Assembly (NCBI RefSeq): GCF_046127645.1
Contig: NZ_CP175919.1
DNA from: Clostridium_F caseinilyticum
GTDB lineage: Bacteria; Bacillota; Clostridia; Clostridiales; Clostridiaceae
DNA: 64,000 nt
Direction: 5' to 3' (one strand)
The position numbers were made by a program, and so were the translations under genes. The notes under the pieces are model-generated. The model worked only from the letters and a program-made list of their open reading frames with translations. It ran no database searches and was not told the origin of the DNA. Numbering within the stretch: position 1 is the first letter of the stretch; each line of letters begins with the position of its first letter. Shown here one piece after another: positions 24,449-33,146 of this stretch.

Positions 24449-25786
24449 CTATTTTAAATTTTCTTCAATAAATTCTTTAAACTGTGGTAAATAGTTCTTA
24501 TGTGCTATCATAAGTTCATCTACTAATATTTTAGCAAGTTTATCTGATTGAACTAAAGGATTTACAGTTAATGCTAATATTGCTTTATGATAATCACCAG
24601 AAACTGCTGCATCTACTACTAATCTTTCAAAAGTTTTTATCTGTTGTATTAATCCATTTATTGCTACTGGTAACTCCCCTACCGATATTGGCTTAGGTCC
24701 ATCTCTTGTTATCATACATGAAATTTCTATAGCAGACTCATTTGGGATACCTATTATAGCTCCATTATTTTTTATATTAACTGGTTGAATATCTTTCTTA
24801 TCATTGTATATTGAACATATAAGCCTACAAGCTGCATCACTATAATAAGCTCCTCCCCTTTTTTCTAATTCAGGAGGTTTAATAGATAGATTTTCATTTT
24901 TATAAAGTTCAAATAATTCTTCTTCTACTTTCTTAACAACTTCTGCTCTAGTTTCACCTTTAGAAAATTGTTCTAGTTCCTCTTTTAACATATCTTTTGT
25001 TTGAAAATAATACCTATGGTATGGACATGGCATCATTCCTAAAGCTTTTATAAAATCTTTATCCCATGTAAAATCTGATATATTCTTAACTATCTGTCCT
25101 ATGTTTCCATCTGCCAATAAAGAAATTAATTTATCTGTAATTTTTATTCCATCTACATATGCCTCTTTTCCAAATACCATATGATTTAATCCTACAAAAT
25201 CCATTCTTAATCTTTTATGATCAACTTCTAAAACCTTTGCAGCTGCTTTTTCCATACCTATTGGTACATTACATAATCCTATAACCTTTTTATTTTTCCC
25301 ATATCTTATTAGTGCTTCTGTAACCATACCTGCTGGATTAGTAAAATTTATCATCCAAGCATTAGGACATAATTCACTCATATCCTTATCTATATCTAAA
25401 ATTACAGGAATTGTCCTTAATGCCTTAAACATTCCTCCTGGTCCGTTGGTTTCTTGACCTATAATCCCATGACTTAAAGGAATTTTTTCATCCTTTATTC
25501 TTGCATCTAAAAGTCCTACCCTTATTTGTGTTGTTACAAAATCAGCATTTTTTAGTGCTTTTTTTCTATCTAATGTTAAATGGATTTCCATTGGTACTCC
25601 TGATTTTTTAACCATTCTTTTAGCCAAGTTTCCTACAATCTGTAATTTTTCTTTTCCTTCCTCTATATCTACTAACCACAATTCTCTAACTGGTAACTCA
25701 TTATACCTCTTTATAAAACCTTCAACTAATTCTGGAGTATAACTTGACCCTCCCCCAATAGTTACTATCTTTACACCTTTCTCCAT
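24449..25786 (-). CDS. Glycoside hydrolase family 4, 6-phospho-beta-glucosidase type
   Basis: 445 residues. The NAD-binding N-terminus is VKIVTIGGGSSYTPEL, followed by IGQETNGPGG and the metal-binding CNVP with downstream GLNHM, the GH4 hallmarks. These enzymes use NAD+ and Mn2+ to cleave 6-phospho-disaccharides by oxidation and elimination. It is first in an operon with IIC, directly behind a sigma-54 promoter. Whether it prefers cellobiose-, chitobiose- or muramyl-type phosphates is open. MupG in the same regulon makes an amino-sugar disaccharide more likely than in a plain cellobiose cluster. Confidence 0.9.
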   Translation of the reverse strand: MEKGVKIVTIGGGSSYTPELVEGFIKRYNELPVRELWLVDIEEGKEKLQIVGNLAKRMVKKSGVPMEIHLTLDRKKALKNADFVTTQIRVGLLDARIKDEKIPLSHGIIGQETNGPGGMFKALRTIPVILDIDKDMSELCPNAWMINFTNPAGMVTEALIRYGKNKKVIGLCNVPIGMEKAAAKVLEVDHKRLRMDFVGLNHMVFGKEAYVDGIKITDKLISLLADGNIGQIVKNISDFTWDKDFIKALGMMPCPYHRYYFQTKDMLKEELEQFSKGETRAEVVKKVEEELFELYKNENLSIKPPELEKRGGAYYSDAACRLICSIYNDKKDIQPVNIKNNGAIIGIPNESAIEISCMITRDGPKPISVGELPVAINGLIQQIKTFERLVVDAAVSGDYHKAILALTVNPLVQSDKLAKILVDELMIAHKNYLPQFKEFIEENLK

Positions 25787-25830
25787 AGAGTACCCTCCTA
25801 TTCTTTATTCCTATGTACACTATTATATAT

Positions 25831-25847
25831 AGCAAACATCATGCCAA
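25831..25847 (-). promoter_or_regulatory. Sigma-54 promoter of the GH4-IIC operon
   Basis: Minus-strand TTGGCATGATGTTTGCT fits TGGCAYR-N4-TTGCW, with GG and GC at the canonical distance, about 45 bases before the GH4 start. It is nearly the same as the promoter at 20169-20185. Confidence 0.87.
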
Positions 25848-25913
25848 TATCTTTTTATCGTGAAATCCACCTATTCATATATTGTATAGAGTTGCACACT
25901 TTGATAACTTACT

Positions 25914-25930
25914 GTGTAAATAATTTACAC
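25914..25930. promoter_or_regulatory. Candidate activator-binding palindrome
   Basis: GTGTAAATAATTTACAC is a perfect 17-bp palindrome about 70-85 bases above the -24 box. A similar sequence lies above the second sigma-54 promoter, so it is a candidate enhancer site for the LevR-type regulator. The rest of 25931-26031 shows nothing else clear. Confidence 0.5.
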
Positions 25931-26053
25931 TCTTTTGAGCTTTAACTCATTTTATATTTGTTTTCTTTTACATATATAATTAAAAAATATTCAAAATGAT
26001 TATATTATATTTAAAATATAATATAAAAAAGCACCTACTTAAATGTAGGTACT

Positions 26054-27611
26054 CAGACTGCTGATAAACATATTTTGTCAACAGCCTTTTAAATTATACA
26101 AAAAGAATTTTCATTATTTATGTAAAATATATAATATAGGCTAAAGAAATGCACGGTAGGGCTTCTATGAAGGATGAAAATGCTTACTAACAGTAAAGAA
26201 AAACAAAGTAAATTAGAAATAATTTATATAGAAAATTTAGTGCCAAGCAATTATATACTTAGAAAAATAAATACATACATAGATTTTTCATTCATGAGAA
26301 ATTTAACCAAAGGTTTATATTGTCCTAATAATGGCAGACCATCAATAGATCCAGTTGTATTATTTAAAATACTTTTTATAAGATACCTATTGGTATACGT
26401 TCTGAGCGTCAGCTAGTAAAAGAAATAAAAGTTAATGTAGCTTATAGATGGTTTTTAGGCTTTGGACTTACAGATAAAATTCCTAGTCATTCCACTATAA
26501 GCCAAAATAGAACAAAACGATTTAATGACACTAATATATATCAAGAAATCTTTGATAATATTGTATTTCAAGCTATTAATAAAAAGTTAGTAGAGGTCAA
26601 AATTTTATACACTGATTCTACTTACTTAAAAGCTAACGCTAATAAACATAAATTTACAAAAGAATACTTTGATGAATTAGAAAAAGATATTAATGAAGAT
26701 AGACTAACTCACGGAAAGACACCTCTAAAAAAAGAAAAAATAGAAGAAACTAAAGAAATTAAGATTAGTACAACTGACTCTAATAGCGGATATATGATTA
26801 GAGATGGAAAATCCAAAGGATTTTTTTACTTAGATCATAGAACTGTTGATGGAAAATATAATGTTATTACAGATGTTCATGTAACTCCTGAAAATATAAA
26901 TGATGTAGACCCATATGTTGAAAGAATAGAAACTCAAATAAAAAAATTTAATTTTAATACAAAATATATAGTTGCAGATGCTAGTTATTCTACTAATCCT
27001 ATTTGTAAAAAAATATCAAATAAACAATACCAAGGAGTTTTTGCTTTTCGTTCAGGTCCTCATGTTAAAGGTAAGTATACTAAATATAGATTTCAATATG
27101 TTAAAGAATTAGACGAATATGTTTGTATCAATAATTATTTTTTAAAATATAAAACTACTACAAGAGAAGGATATAAAAAATATGTTAGTGATGTGGAGCA
27201 TTGCGCTCTATGCAAATACAAAAGTAAATGCTTAACATCTGATAAAGCAACTAATAGAACTATACGTCGTCATGTTTGGGAGGACTACAAAGATTAAGTT
27301 TTCAGATTTATTAAAACAGATAAAGGCAGAAATATTTATAAAAGAAGAAAAGAAACTATTGAGCGTAGCTTTGCAGATTCAAAAAATCTACATGGACTAC
27401 ACTATGTTCGGTTCCGAGGAATAAAAAAAGTATCTGAGCAATGCTTATTAACAGCAGTTGTTCAGAATATGAAGAAGATAGCCAGAGTGCTATCGCACCT
27501 TTTTTTGAATCAATTTGAAAAAAATTCACCTATTATTGTAAAAATAGTCCAGTACATTGACATACTACCGCATAATAAATTAAAGCGTTATAAAACCCCA
27601 TGAATTTGCAT
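26054..27611 (+). mobile_element. IS1182-family insertion sequence, copy 2, decayed and truncated
   Basis: It begins CAGACTGCTGATAAAC, next to a palindrome (ACCTAC and GTAGGT arms at 26033-26050), as copy 1 does. It is close in sequence to copy 1 throughout but breaks off after ACCCCATGAATTTGCAT near 27611, before the right end. The transposase inside is broken (see next entry). No second target copy can be checked because the right end is missing. Confidence 0.85.
26174..27603 (+). pseudogene. IS1182-family transposase, broken
   Basis: Relative to copy 1 it has lost one base near 26380, shifting frame after LFIRYLL. It lacks 24 bases near 26663 (in frame) and gains a TAA at about 27295 where copy 1 has CAG. 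The A-run at about 26726 has seven A, which keeps the long frame open, unlike copy 1. The end RYKTP-stop at 27603 shows the ancestral C-terminus. Key residues such as TDST and IERSFADSKN are still visible. Confidence 0.85.
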
Positions 27612-27632
27612 AACAAAGACCTATTATTGTTA

Positions 27633-27669
27633 AGAAAAAGGGGCTTGAAAGAATTTCCTCCAAGCCTCT
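27633..27669 (-). terminator. Terminator of the former collagen-type gene
   Basis: On the minus strand GAGGCTTG and CAAGCCCC pair around a GAGG-AAATT loop and are followed by TTTTTCTT, about 125 bases after the stop at 27794. Confidence 0.7.
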
Positions 27670-27793
27670 CCACATTTGATACTAAACGCTTACTTTCATG
27701 ACAAAGACTACGGCATTAAGATAGAACCCTGAAATAATGGTATCTGTTGTCGCACTGAAACCAGCACACCAATGATCTTTGGAAAGTTAATCC

Positions 27794-28078
27794 TTAACTT
27801 TCTAATCGTATCACATGCAAATTCGCGTTCATTCCTGCCTCAAAAAAAAGGATTATACCCGTTGTATTAGAAACTGCTAATGTCAATTCATCGTCTTCAG
27901 CCAACGTGACAATGGCACTGAACGTAATACACTTGAAATTTGAATCCATTTCGCTAGCCGTTACCAAAGACGGTTCTGAGAATGTTCCGTTGATTTGAAC
28001 TCCAACAGTAGTCAAGCCAGTCGTTCCTACTGACTGTAGTAAAACCATAAACTCTACCAAATAGTTGCCTGCAACATC
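27794..28078 (-). pseudogene. C-terminal fragment of a collagen-type (C1q/BclA-like) spore protein
   Basis: About 95 residues (AGNYLVEFMVLLQ, GVQINGTFSEPS, FSAIVTLAEDDELTLAV, ending ANLHVIRLES) resemble the jelly-roll tip of exosporium collagen-like proteins. The upstream part, including any Gly-X-Y region, is missing and replaced by the intron remnant, giving a 123-residue chimeric frame that starts at 28165 in the intron. It differs from the BclB-type tip at 17 kb, so it represents another gene. The fold assignment is by pattern only. Confidence 0.55.
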
Positions 28079-28763
28079 AAGAAATTGTTTAAGTTCATAA
28101 ACTGTCATTCTATCAATACCTGGAATACCTTTGTTTGCAACAACTCTTTTATAAGCTAATTGCATATTTTGCCTTGATAATATTCTTTCTAAGAAACCAT
28201 ATTCAAACGCATTAGTTTTCCACTTGTAGTTGCCGTAATTACTCTATTCATTCCGTGCTTATTCTTAGATTCCACCTTACTTTTAGCTTTGGAGCCTAAA
28301 TATTTAGTTTTCTGCAATCCTTGAGTATTCTTAGAAATTTTTAAGTTTTAAACCCTCCTGAAGTTCAGTCCGTCCTGTGCTAACGCGTATTTACACAGTA
28401 CTATGACCTCTGCTGACTTCTGATAGTTCAGCTACATATCACTATGTAGGTTATCATTTATGAATTACACCATCTGATGATATATCTATCAGACCTCCCC
28501 AGGTAAAAACAATAACCTTCATCTCATATATCTGCTATATTTACTTCTAGGAATTTGGGTAGTGTTGGACTTTGTTTTGTTTAGCAAACTCGTCCGTTCC
28601 TAGTAAGCCTTATATACATTTCGTATTCCTCAGACCGAGATTTTGCCTTCCACTTCCTTCAGATTCTACTTCACAATGGACACCCTTGCCGTTAGCTAGT
28701 GGTTCCCACTACCAAGGCCACAACGGACTTTCACCGTCAAGTTGTTGTCCATACTGGGCACAC
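28079..28763 (-). mobile_element. Group IIC intron remnant, 5' end with start of its reverse transcriptase
   Basis: On the minus strand the intron starts at 28763 with GTGTGCCCAGTATGGAC, then GGTGAAAGTCC, CTAACGGCAAGGGTGTCC, GAATCTGAAGGAAG and AAACAAAGTCC. This is the domain I layout of class C bacterial introns such as the Oceanobacillus iheyensis one. Near 28250-28079 the maturase frame begins (FLERILSRQNMQLAYKRV, NKGIPGIDRMTV). It stops after about 50 residues, where the sequence passes into a collagen-type gene end. Domains V and VI are absent, so it cannot splice. Its 5' end abuts a terminator hairpin, the normal target of class C introns. Confidence 0.85.
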
Positions 28764-28767
28764 TAAA

Positions 28768-28811
28768 AAAATAGGCTATAAGTATTTACATTTCAATACT
28801 TATAGCCTATT
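28768..28811 (-). terminator. Terminator hairpin that was the group IIC intron target
   Basis: AATAGGCTATAAGTATT and AATACTTATAGCCTATT form a perfect 17-bp stem. On the minus strand it is followed by TTTTTTAG and then directly by the intron 5' end. Confidence 0.85.
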
Positions 28812-28828
28812 CGGCTTCAATGTAACAA

Positions 28829-29036
28829 AATCACAATTCTATTACATTACAAATTAGTGAATATCACCTTACGGTGTTGTTAATTCCTTTTAGCTTTTTT
28901 TGATTTTTTTATAAACCTAATCACTATATATATTAAATAAATCAATAAGCTAATATTAAATATGCTCCATAAAGTATTGAATATATGTATATTCATTAAA
29001 TTCCCTCCTATTATCAAATCACAATTCTATTACATT
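28829..29036. repeat. 20-bp direct repeats flanking a small peptide gene
   Basis: AATCACAATTCTATTACATT occurs at 28829-28848 and again at 29017-29036, on either side of the small gene 28880-28996. It could be a trace of insertion or of recombination between cassettes. Confidence 0.6.
28880..28996 (-). CDS. Small hydrophobic peptide, paralogue 1
   Basis: 38 residues: MNIHIFNTLWSIFNI, a hydrophobic helix, then a basic tail (IKKSKKAKRN). The ATG follows AGGAGGGAATTTA, a strong ribosome site. A short hairpin (CACC/GGTG) follows the stop. The same N-terminal pattern, tail and hairpin occur at 34844-34978, and a broken copy is near 32035-32075. Such a single-helix peptide with Lys-rich tail could be a type I toxin, a small bacteriocin or a membrane regulator; no function is known to me. 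Confidence 0.55.
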   Translation of the reverse strand: MNIHIFNTLWSIFNISLLIYLIYIVIRFIKKSKKAKRN

Positions 29037-29117
29037 TAGAAAAGAGAATATGATTATATTAAGTTTTGAATCTTATAATCCAGATTCTATATTATATAAA
29101 ATTTTTAGAAAACCTTA

Positions 29118-29165
29118 ATGCCAAGAGATATCTTTGTTTACAAATAAAAATATCTCTTGGCATTG
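29118..29165. terminator. Long perfect hairpin
   Basis: AATGCCAAGAGATAT and ATATCTCTTGGCATT form a 15-bp stem with a loop of about 18 bases. U-runs are weak on both sides, so it may be a terminator or another structured element. Confidence 0.5.
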
Positions 29166-29289
29166 TATTTGTTATTAGATTTTAAATTTTCTTTCATATT
29201 TTTACGAACTATAATAATATTTTTTAACTAAAAAACAAAATAAAAAGCGTATATTATTAAAATAAAACCTAAATTTTCACATTTTTATA

Positions 29290-29445
29290 TCATAATTTTT
29301 TATTAATAAATTCAATTATTTTTTTACACGTTTTTATAAGTATAAACATTAAATAAAGTGCTACCACTACACAAAAAATATTTAATGAAAAACCAATTAT
29401 ATCTATAATAGATGATACTTTGTCACTTATTGGTATCATATTCAT
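29290..29445 (-). CDS. Small single-helix membrane peptide
   Basis: 51 residues from ATG 29445 with AGGAGAAG upstream. A hydrophobic segment (about 14-37) is followed by a Lys-rich tail (KTCKKIIEFINKKL). I do not recognise a family. Size and charge layout resemble the neighbouring 38- and 44-residue peptides but the sequence differs. Possibly a toxin- or holin-like peptide; unproven. Confidence 0.45.
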   Translation of the reverse strand: MNMIPISDKVSSIIDIIGFSLNIFCVVVALYLMFILIKTCKKIIEFINKKL

Positions 29446-29474
29446 TTTTAACACTTCTCCTAATCTAAAGTTTA

Positions 29475-29785
29475 TTATCTTTGAATATATCCACTAGCAC
29501 TACCATTAGCCTTTATATTTACAAATAATGATACATCGTCTACTGATGATACAGCAAACCCATTAGCCTTCAAGGTTGCGCTACCTTTTACTTTTGAATT
29601 ATTGCTGTATTTTTATTAGAATAACTGCCATTAAACACACTAATAGAAAACCTATCATTTGACCATTTTTTTATAACGACATCTGTATTATATCTACTTA
29701 ATGTACAAAGTGGCCTAGCTGTAAAAGTACATCTTGATTTACCGAGATATAAATATTTCTTTGGAGTATTAGGATTAGTTAAGCT
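29475..29785 (-). pseudogene. Frameshifted secreted beta-rich protein fragment
   Basis: One frame reads KKYLYLGKSRCTFTARP, then IKKWSND and FNGSYSNK and stops at 29588. A second frame continues SNNSKVKGSATLKANGFAVS and stops at 29475. The order (Tyr/Gly start, KKW, SYSN, then Ser/Val/Gly-rich strand) resembles small secreted clostridial proteins of the DUF6147 type. There is no intact start or signal peptide. One indel near 29625 would rejoin the frames. Confidence 0.45.
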
Positions 29786-30219
29786 TTTTCCTCTTTTGAT
29801 ACAATGTACCAATTTCCATTTTGATTTTTAACAGTAAATGTTATTGGTACATCAAAGGATCCTCCTATAGTTTTATTGTGTGAATCTTTTATTTCAACAG
29901 AATAAATCATTTTCACAAAAATCAAATTGTTTTTTCTATTTTGTGATTCTTCTTTTAGATTAAAATCTATTTTAAAGGGTTTATTATACTTTGAATTATT
30001 TAAATCATATACAGTATATATATTTGTACTTTTAAATACCTTTTCTGAAACATGTTTAGACATTTCATTAGAATATCCTTTATCAGTTAAAAATGTTTCT
30101 TTTACTGTATCATAAATATTAATCTTTTTGTTGTTTTTACCATGATATATAAACAATGATATTATAGCAATTAATAAAATCATTGTGACTATAATTATTT
30201 TTTTATTTATAATAATCAT
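29779..30219 (-). CDS. Membrane-anchored or secreted protein with NTF2-like domain, unknown
   Basis: 146 residues. One N-terminal helix (about 8-25, anchor or uncleaved signal) precedes an extracytoplasmic domain ending in VPITFTVKNQNGNWYIVSKEEK. The ending resembles the stretch QNINGIWYITK in the amidase gene just upstream, so both may share an NTF2-like accessory domain. A duplicate of its last 50 codons lies at 38513-38680. The gene is 50 bases after the amidase and probably co-transcribed with it. Confidence 0.65.
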   Translation of the reverse strand: MIIINKKIIIVTMILLIAIISLFIYHGKNNKKINIYDTVKETFLTDKGYSNEMSKHVSEKVFKSTNIYTVYDLNNSKYNKPFKIDFNLKEESQNRKNNLIFVKMIYSVEIKDSHNKTIGGSFDVPITFTVKNQNGNWYIVSKEEKA

Positions 30220-30271
30220 CTCCCTCCAATATCTCGTGTGTTAGACCACTAAGATAAGTATTTATTATATT

Positions 30272-31540
30272 TTATTGCCAGAATTTAATATATCTTATAT
30301 TAGAATAAGTTGAACTTGGATATACATTTGCAATAGGATAATTAAATCTATTTTGGGAATGAGCACAATACAACCATCCACGACCATTACGACCTGTTAT
30401 TATAACTGAATGTGTCCAATTCCTTTTATTTTTGCTATATAATTGAATAACATCTCCTAGTCTTGATTTTGAACTAGAATCTCCTCCAAATGTATATCCT
30501 TTACCACGCATATAACCATAAAAATTAATAACCCTTATCCATGATTTTGAACCACTATACCATGTAGATGAACTTGGGATTCCTCCAGCATACACAGCTT
30601 GGGAAACAAAATTAGTACAATCATTACTTCCCCAATCCTTATACTTTCGATTTCTACCTTTAGCCCACTTTTTAGCATATTGTACAGCTGAATTGGCTTT
30701 ATATCCAGAATATCTTTTTGCTAAATACACTTCATTATCTGTTGTATTTAGCATATTTTTATATTCTTCTTCATACTTATCTATATTTTTTGAAATATTA
30801 TTTATAGAATTTATTTTATCATTAATAATATTTTGGTAATCTTTAAATTCATCTTCAGATTCAATTGATATTGAACGTTTTTTATTTTTATTTTGTTCAG
30901 TAAAATTATCTAAGTTTTCATCTTCATTAAGATTTAACATTTTTGTAATATACCAAATTCCATTTATATTTTGTATTTCAAATTTATAATTTTCTTCTGA
31001 AGAAGAATTTTCTGTAGCATCAGTTAGGTTAAAATCTATATTATATGTTACTTTTACAATATATTTATCATTTGATATTTTTTTTAAGTTATCTATATTT
31101 ACAGATGATTTGTAATGTGAAATTTTAAGATTAATTTTTTTATACCATTTAGATTTGAATTCATTAGTTTTGTCTATTAATTGAAGTAAATTTGAATTTT
31201 TCACTATATCTCTACTGCTTTTGAATTCACCCGTCTTCATTATTTCATATTGTGAGGATAAAATTTTATTAATATTATTTTTTATTTTGTTTAAATCTTC
31301 ATTTTTAAAATTATTATTAGATAAATTAACTGTTTCTGTTGTATTAGATTTCATTTTCCCTGTCTTTTCATTAGATTCCTTTATTATCTGTGGAGTTAAT
31401 TGTGAAGTGTCTATATTTCCATTCTCACTGATTGTTGACTTTATATTATTTTTAGCATTAACAATATTTCCATTAACAAAAGTAATACTTGCTATTACTA
31501 ATATAGAAAGAGTTATAGTTAATAATTTTCTTTTATTCAT
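30272..31540 (-). CDS. Secreted amidase-domain protein (amidase_6 type)
   Basis: 422 residues. Signal peptide at about 1-29 (KRKLLTITLSILVIASITF, then VNAKN). Residues 60-215 hold an NTF2-like or coiled region. The C-terminal 150 residues form a papain-like amidase domain with the Cys in WGSNDCTNFVSQAVYAGG, the His in WTHSVII and a later AHSQNR. This is the domain found in many Firmicute secreted cell-wall-associated amidases. It lies downstream of the toxin-immunity array on the same strand. It may act on peptidoglycan or peptides outside the cell; the substrate is not known. Confidence 0.8.
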   Translation of the reverse strand: MNKRKLLTITLSILVIASITFVNGNIVNAKNNIKSTISENGNIDTSQLTPQIIKESNEKTGKMKSNTTETVNLSNNNFKNEDLNKIKNNINKILSSQYEIMKTGEFKSSRDIVKNSNLLQLIDKTNEFKSKWYKKINLKISHYKSSVNIDNLKKISNDKYIVKVTYNIDFNLTDATENSSSEENYKFEIQNINGIWYITKMLNLNEDENLDNFTEQNKNKKRSISIESEDEFKDYQNIINDKINSINNISKNIDKYEEEYKNMLNTTDNEVYLAKRYSGYKANSAVQYAKKWAKGRNRKYKDWGSNDCTNFVSQAVYAGGIPSSSTWYSGSKSWIRVINFYGYMRGKGYTFGGDSSSKSRLGDVIQLYSKNKRNWTHSVIITGRNGRGWLYCAHSQNRFNYPIANVYPSSTYSNIRYIKFWQ

Positions 31541-31660
31541 ATTATCATCTCCTCACACAGTTTACATTAATCTAAATCTTATCATGTTAATAGAAAATCC
31601 TATATATAGATTTTGAATAATTAAAAAAGATTTAATACAAATATAATGTAATTTTAAATT

Positions 31661-31810
31661 TTATAATCCATTTATATTACAAATGGATTTCATCATATTT
31701 TTTAGTAAGGAATACAACTTTTTTTTGATCTCATCAAAAATACAAGATAAACTATCTGGATAAAGAAGAACCCATTTACTTAAAACTAATTCTTTTATAG
31801 TATCTCCCAT
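31661..31810 (-). CDS. Small ORF after a toxin fragment (possible immunity remnant)
   Basis: 49 residues from ATG 31810 with AGGAGG ten bases upstream: MGDTIKELVLSKWV, LSCIFDEIKKKL, ending NINGL. It starts 22 bases after the stop of a toxin C-terminal fragment, the normal place of an immunity gene, but is short and may be truncated. No family recognised. Confidence 0.45.
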   Translation of the reverse strand: MGDTIKELVLSKWVLLYPDSLSCIFDEIKKKLYSLLKNMMKSICNINGL

Positions 31811-31831
31811 TTTCTATCTACCTCCTATTTT

Positions 31832-32025
31832 CTATTTTGATATAATCTTACCATTTCCATCTGTGGATGCTTTTCTAGCTCCTTTTTTATCTCTTATTTT
31901 CCACTTTCTGCTTGCGTGGCCAGCCGTATCTTTTTCTTTAGCATAACCTGTTTTAAGATCTTTCCATGCACTTCCACCTCCAATTTTTTGACTAAAATTA
32001 CTTAATTTAATATTTTTATCTATTA
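31832..32025 (-). pseudogene. Displaced C-terminal toxin fragment (third toxin module)
   Basis: About 63 codons read SNFSQKIGGGSAWKDLKTGY, then EKDTAGHASRKWKI and GARKASTDGNGKII before TAG. The ending style (Lys/Gly-rich, W-K, then a DGNGK turn) is typical of the C-terminal domains of polymorphic toxins. No start, signal or glycine-rich region precedes it, so it is an orphan tip next to a possible immunity ORF. Upstream (32035-32075) is a broken copy of the small hydrophobic peptide gene. Confidence 0.5.
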
Positions 32026-32118
32026 TTTACGATAATATTGAATATGTTCCATAAAGTATTAGTTATATATATTCATTAATCATCTCTTATTGTATTATGG
32101 ATTGATATTTCATTATTT

Positions 32119-32475
32119 TTAGTTACCTTCATTAACATATTTAAGCCATTCTAAATATTCATCTTTCCTATCTAACCTTATTGCATCTTTAATATATTTT
32201 ATAGCAAGTTCTTGAGAAAAGGGCGGTGTTAATATTACAAAGATATAATAAGAAATTAAATAATTTAAATATGCTAATTTTTTTACATCCTTTTCTATTA
32301 ACAATTTGTATTCTAAACAAAAAAGCAAATTAATTTCTTGTTGAAATGTTGAATTAGATATAGATAAATCATCTTCTAAAATTGTTTCTATGTTTATATT
32401 TTTAATTTCTTTTTTTACCTTTTCTGAATATGGATTTTCTTTATTTATTAATATACTTTCAGTAAATTTATTCAT
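32119..32475 (-). CDS. Probable immunity protein for the broken toxin upstream
   Basis: 118 residues from ATG 32475, with AAAGGAGG just upstream; an earlier in-frame ATG lacks a site. The protein is helical and acidic-to-neutral (NINIETILEDDLSISN, YLISYYIFVILTPPFSQELA, ending LEWLKYVNEGN), with no signal peptide. It starts 11 bases after the toxin remnant's stop, and its ribosome site overlaps that stop, as expected for a toxin-immunity pair. No named immunity family recognised. Confidence 0.6.
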   Translation of the reverse strand: MNKFTESILINKENPYSEKVKKEIKNINIETILEDDLSISNSTFQQEINLLFCLEYKLLIEKDVKKLAYLNYLISYYIFVILTPPFSQELAIKYIKDAIRLDRKDEYLEWLKYVNEGN

Positions 32476-32486
32476 TTTACCTCCTT

Positions 32487-33057
32487 TTATTTTACCCAAG
32501 CTGCTGAAATTACTTGTATAAGTCCATTTCTATCTTTAATGAATCCAACTTCCATTATTTTACCCTTATAATATAGTCTTCTTACATAAATACTACCCCT
32601 TTCCCATCTCTCAGTGCCCTCTTTTAGAGCTTTAGTTATAATTGGAGCAACATTATTCCATTTAGGATTTCTAAAAATTTTATTCTAATTATGCTTTCTA
32701 TTCATTATATGATTAACTTTATTACTATCTTTACCTGCTTTATTAACTGCTCTTTCTGCTAAACTATTAAACTTATATGTTTTAATCCATGAAGTTATTT
32801 TTTTCCATAACCAACTTCCAGCAGAAATAACAGCTCCACCTACTATTATTACTCCAGCAGCAGTTACAACAGCTTGTCCTACACCTGGTATAAAGAAACT
32901 ACCAGCAAGAGCAGCTACACTTCTTGGTTTTCTAACTAAATTTTCATTATTTAATTGATTTTGAATGTACTCGTTTGCTAATTTTCTTTCTTGCTCTGTT
33001 AAATTTAAATCTAGAATTGTAATGTAATTGTTTTCATTAAGTAATATTATTTTTTAT
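32487..33057 (-). pseudogene. Polymorphic toxin remnant, no N-terminus, one nonsense codon
   Basis: The frame begins KIILLNENN and repeats the middle of the intact toxin at 33383 almost residue for residue (NLTEQERKLANEYIQNQL, RKPRSVAALAGSFFIPGVGQ, VIIVGGAVISAGSW). It then diverges to a different tip: KVNHIMNRKHN-stop-NKIFRNP, ALKEGTERWERG, IMEVGFIKD, ending ISAAWVK. The stop TAG at 32685-32687 replaces an expected Trp codon (TGG). The signal peptide is missing. The tip resembles toxin ends that carry an HIM..KHNW motif; I recall this as polymorphic toxin type 35, unverified. Confidence 0.75.
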
Positions 33058-33146
33058 TCATTGCTCTAATATATTTTCATTCAATAAATAATTTAATTGA
33101 TAATATAGAACTAGATTAGATTTAACTAATTTACTATAGTTTATAT

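Noticed and set aside
28572..28766. 64-codon plus-strand frame
   Set aside because: It lies entirely in the antisense of the group IIC intron's structured 5' region and has no protein features.
29588..29812. 74-residue gene overlapping the NTF2-like gene
   Set aside because: Its first 10 codons overlap the neighbour in another frame without a ribosome site, and its C-terminus continues in a second frame; treated as part of a pseudogene.
31832..32700. Phage origin for the toxin block
   Set aside because: No capsid, tail, integrase or lysis genes lie nearby; the signal peptide and immunity gene arrangement fit a secreted toxin locus better.
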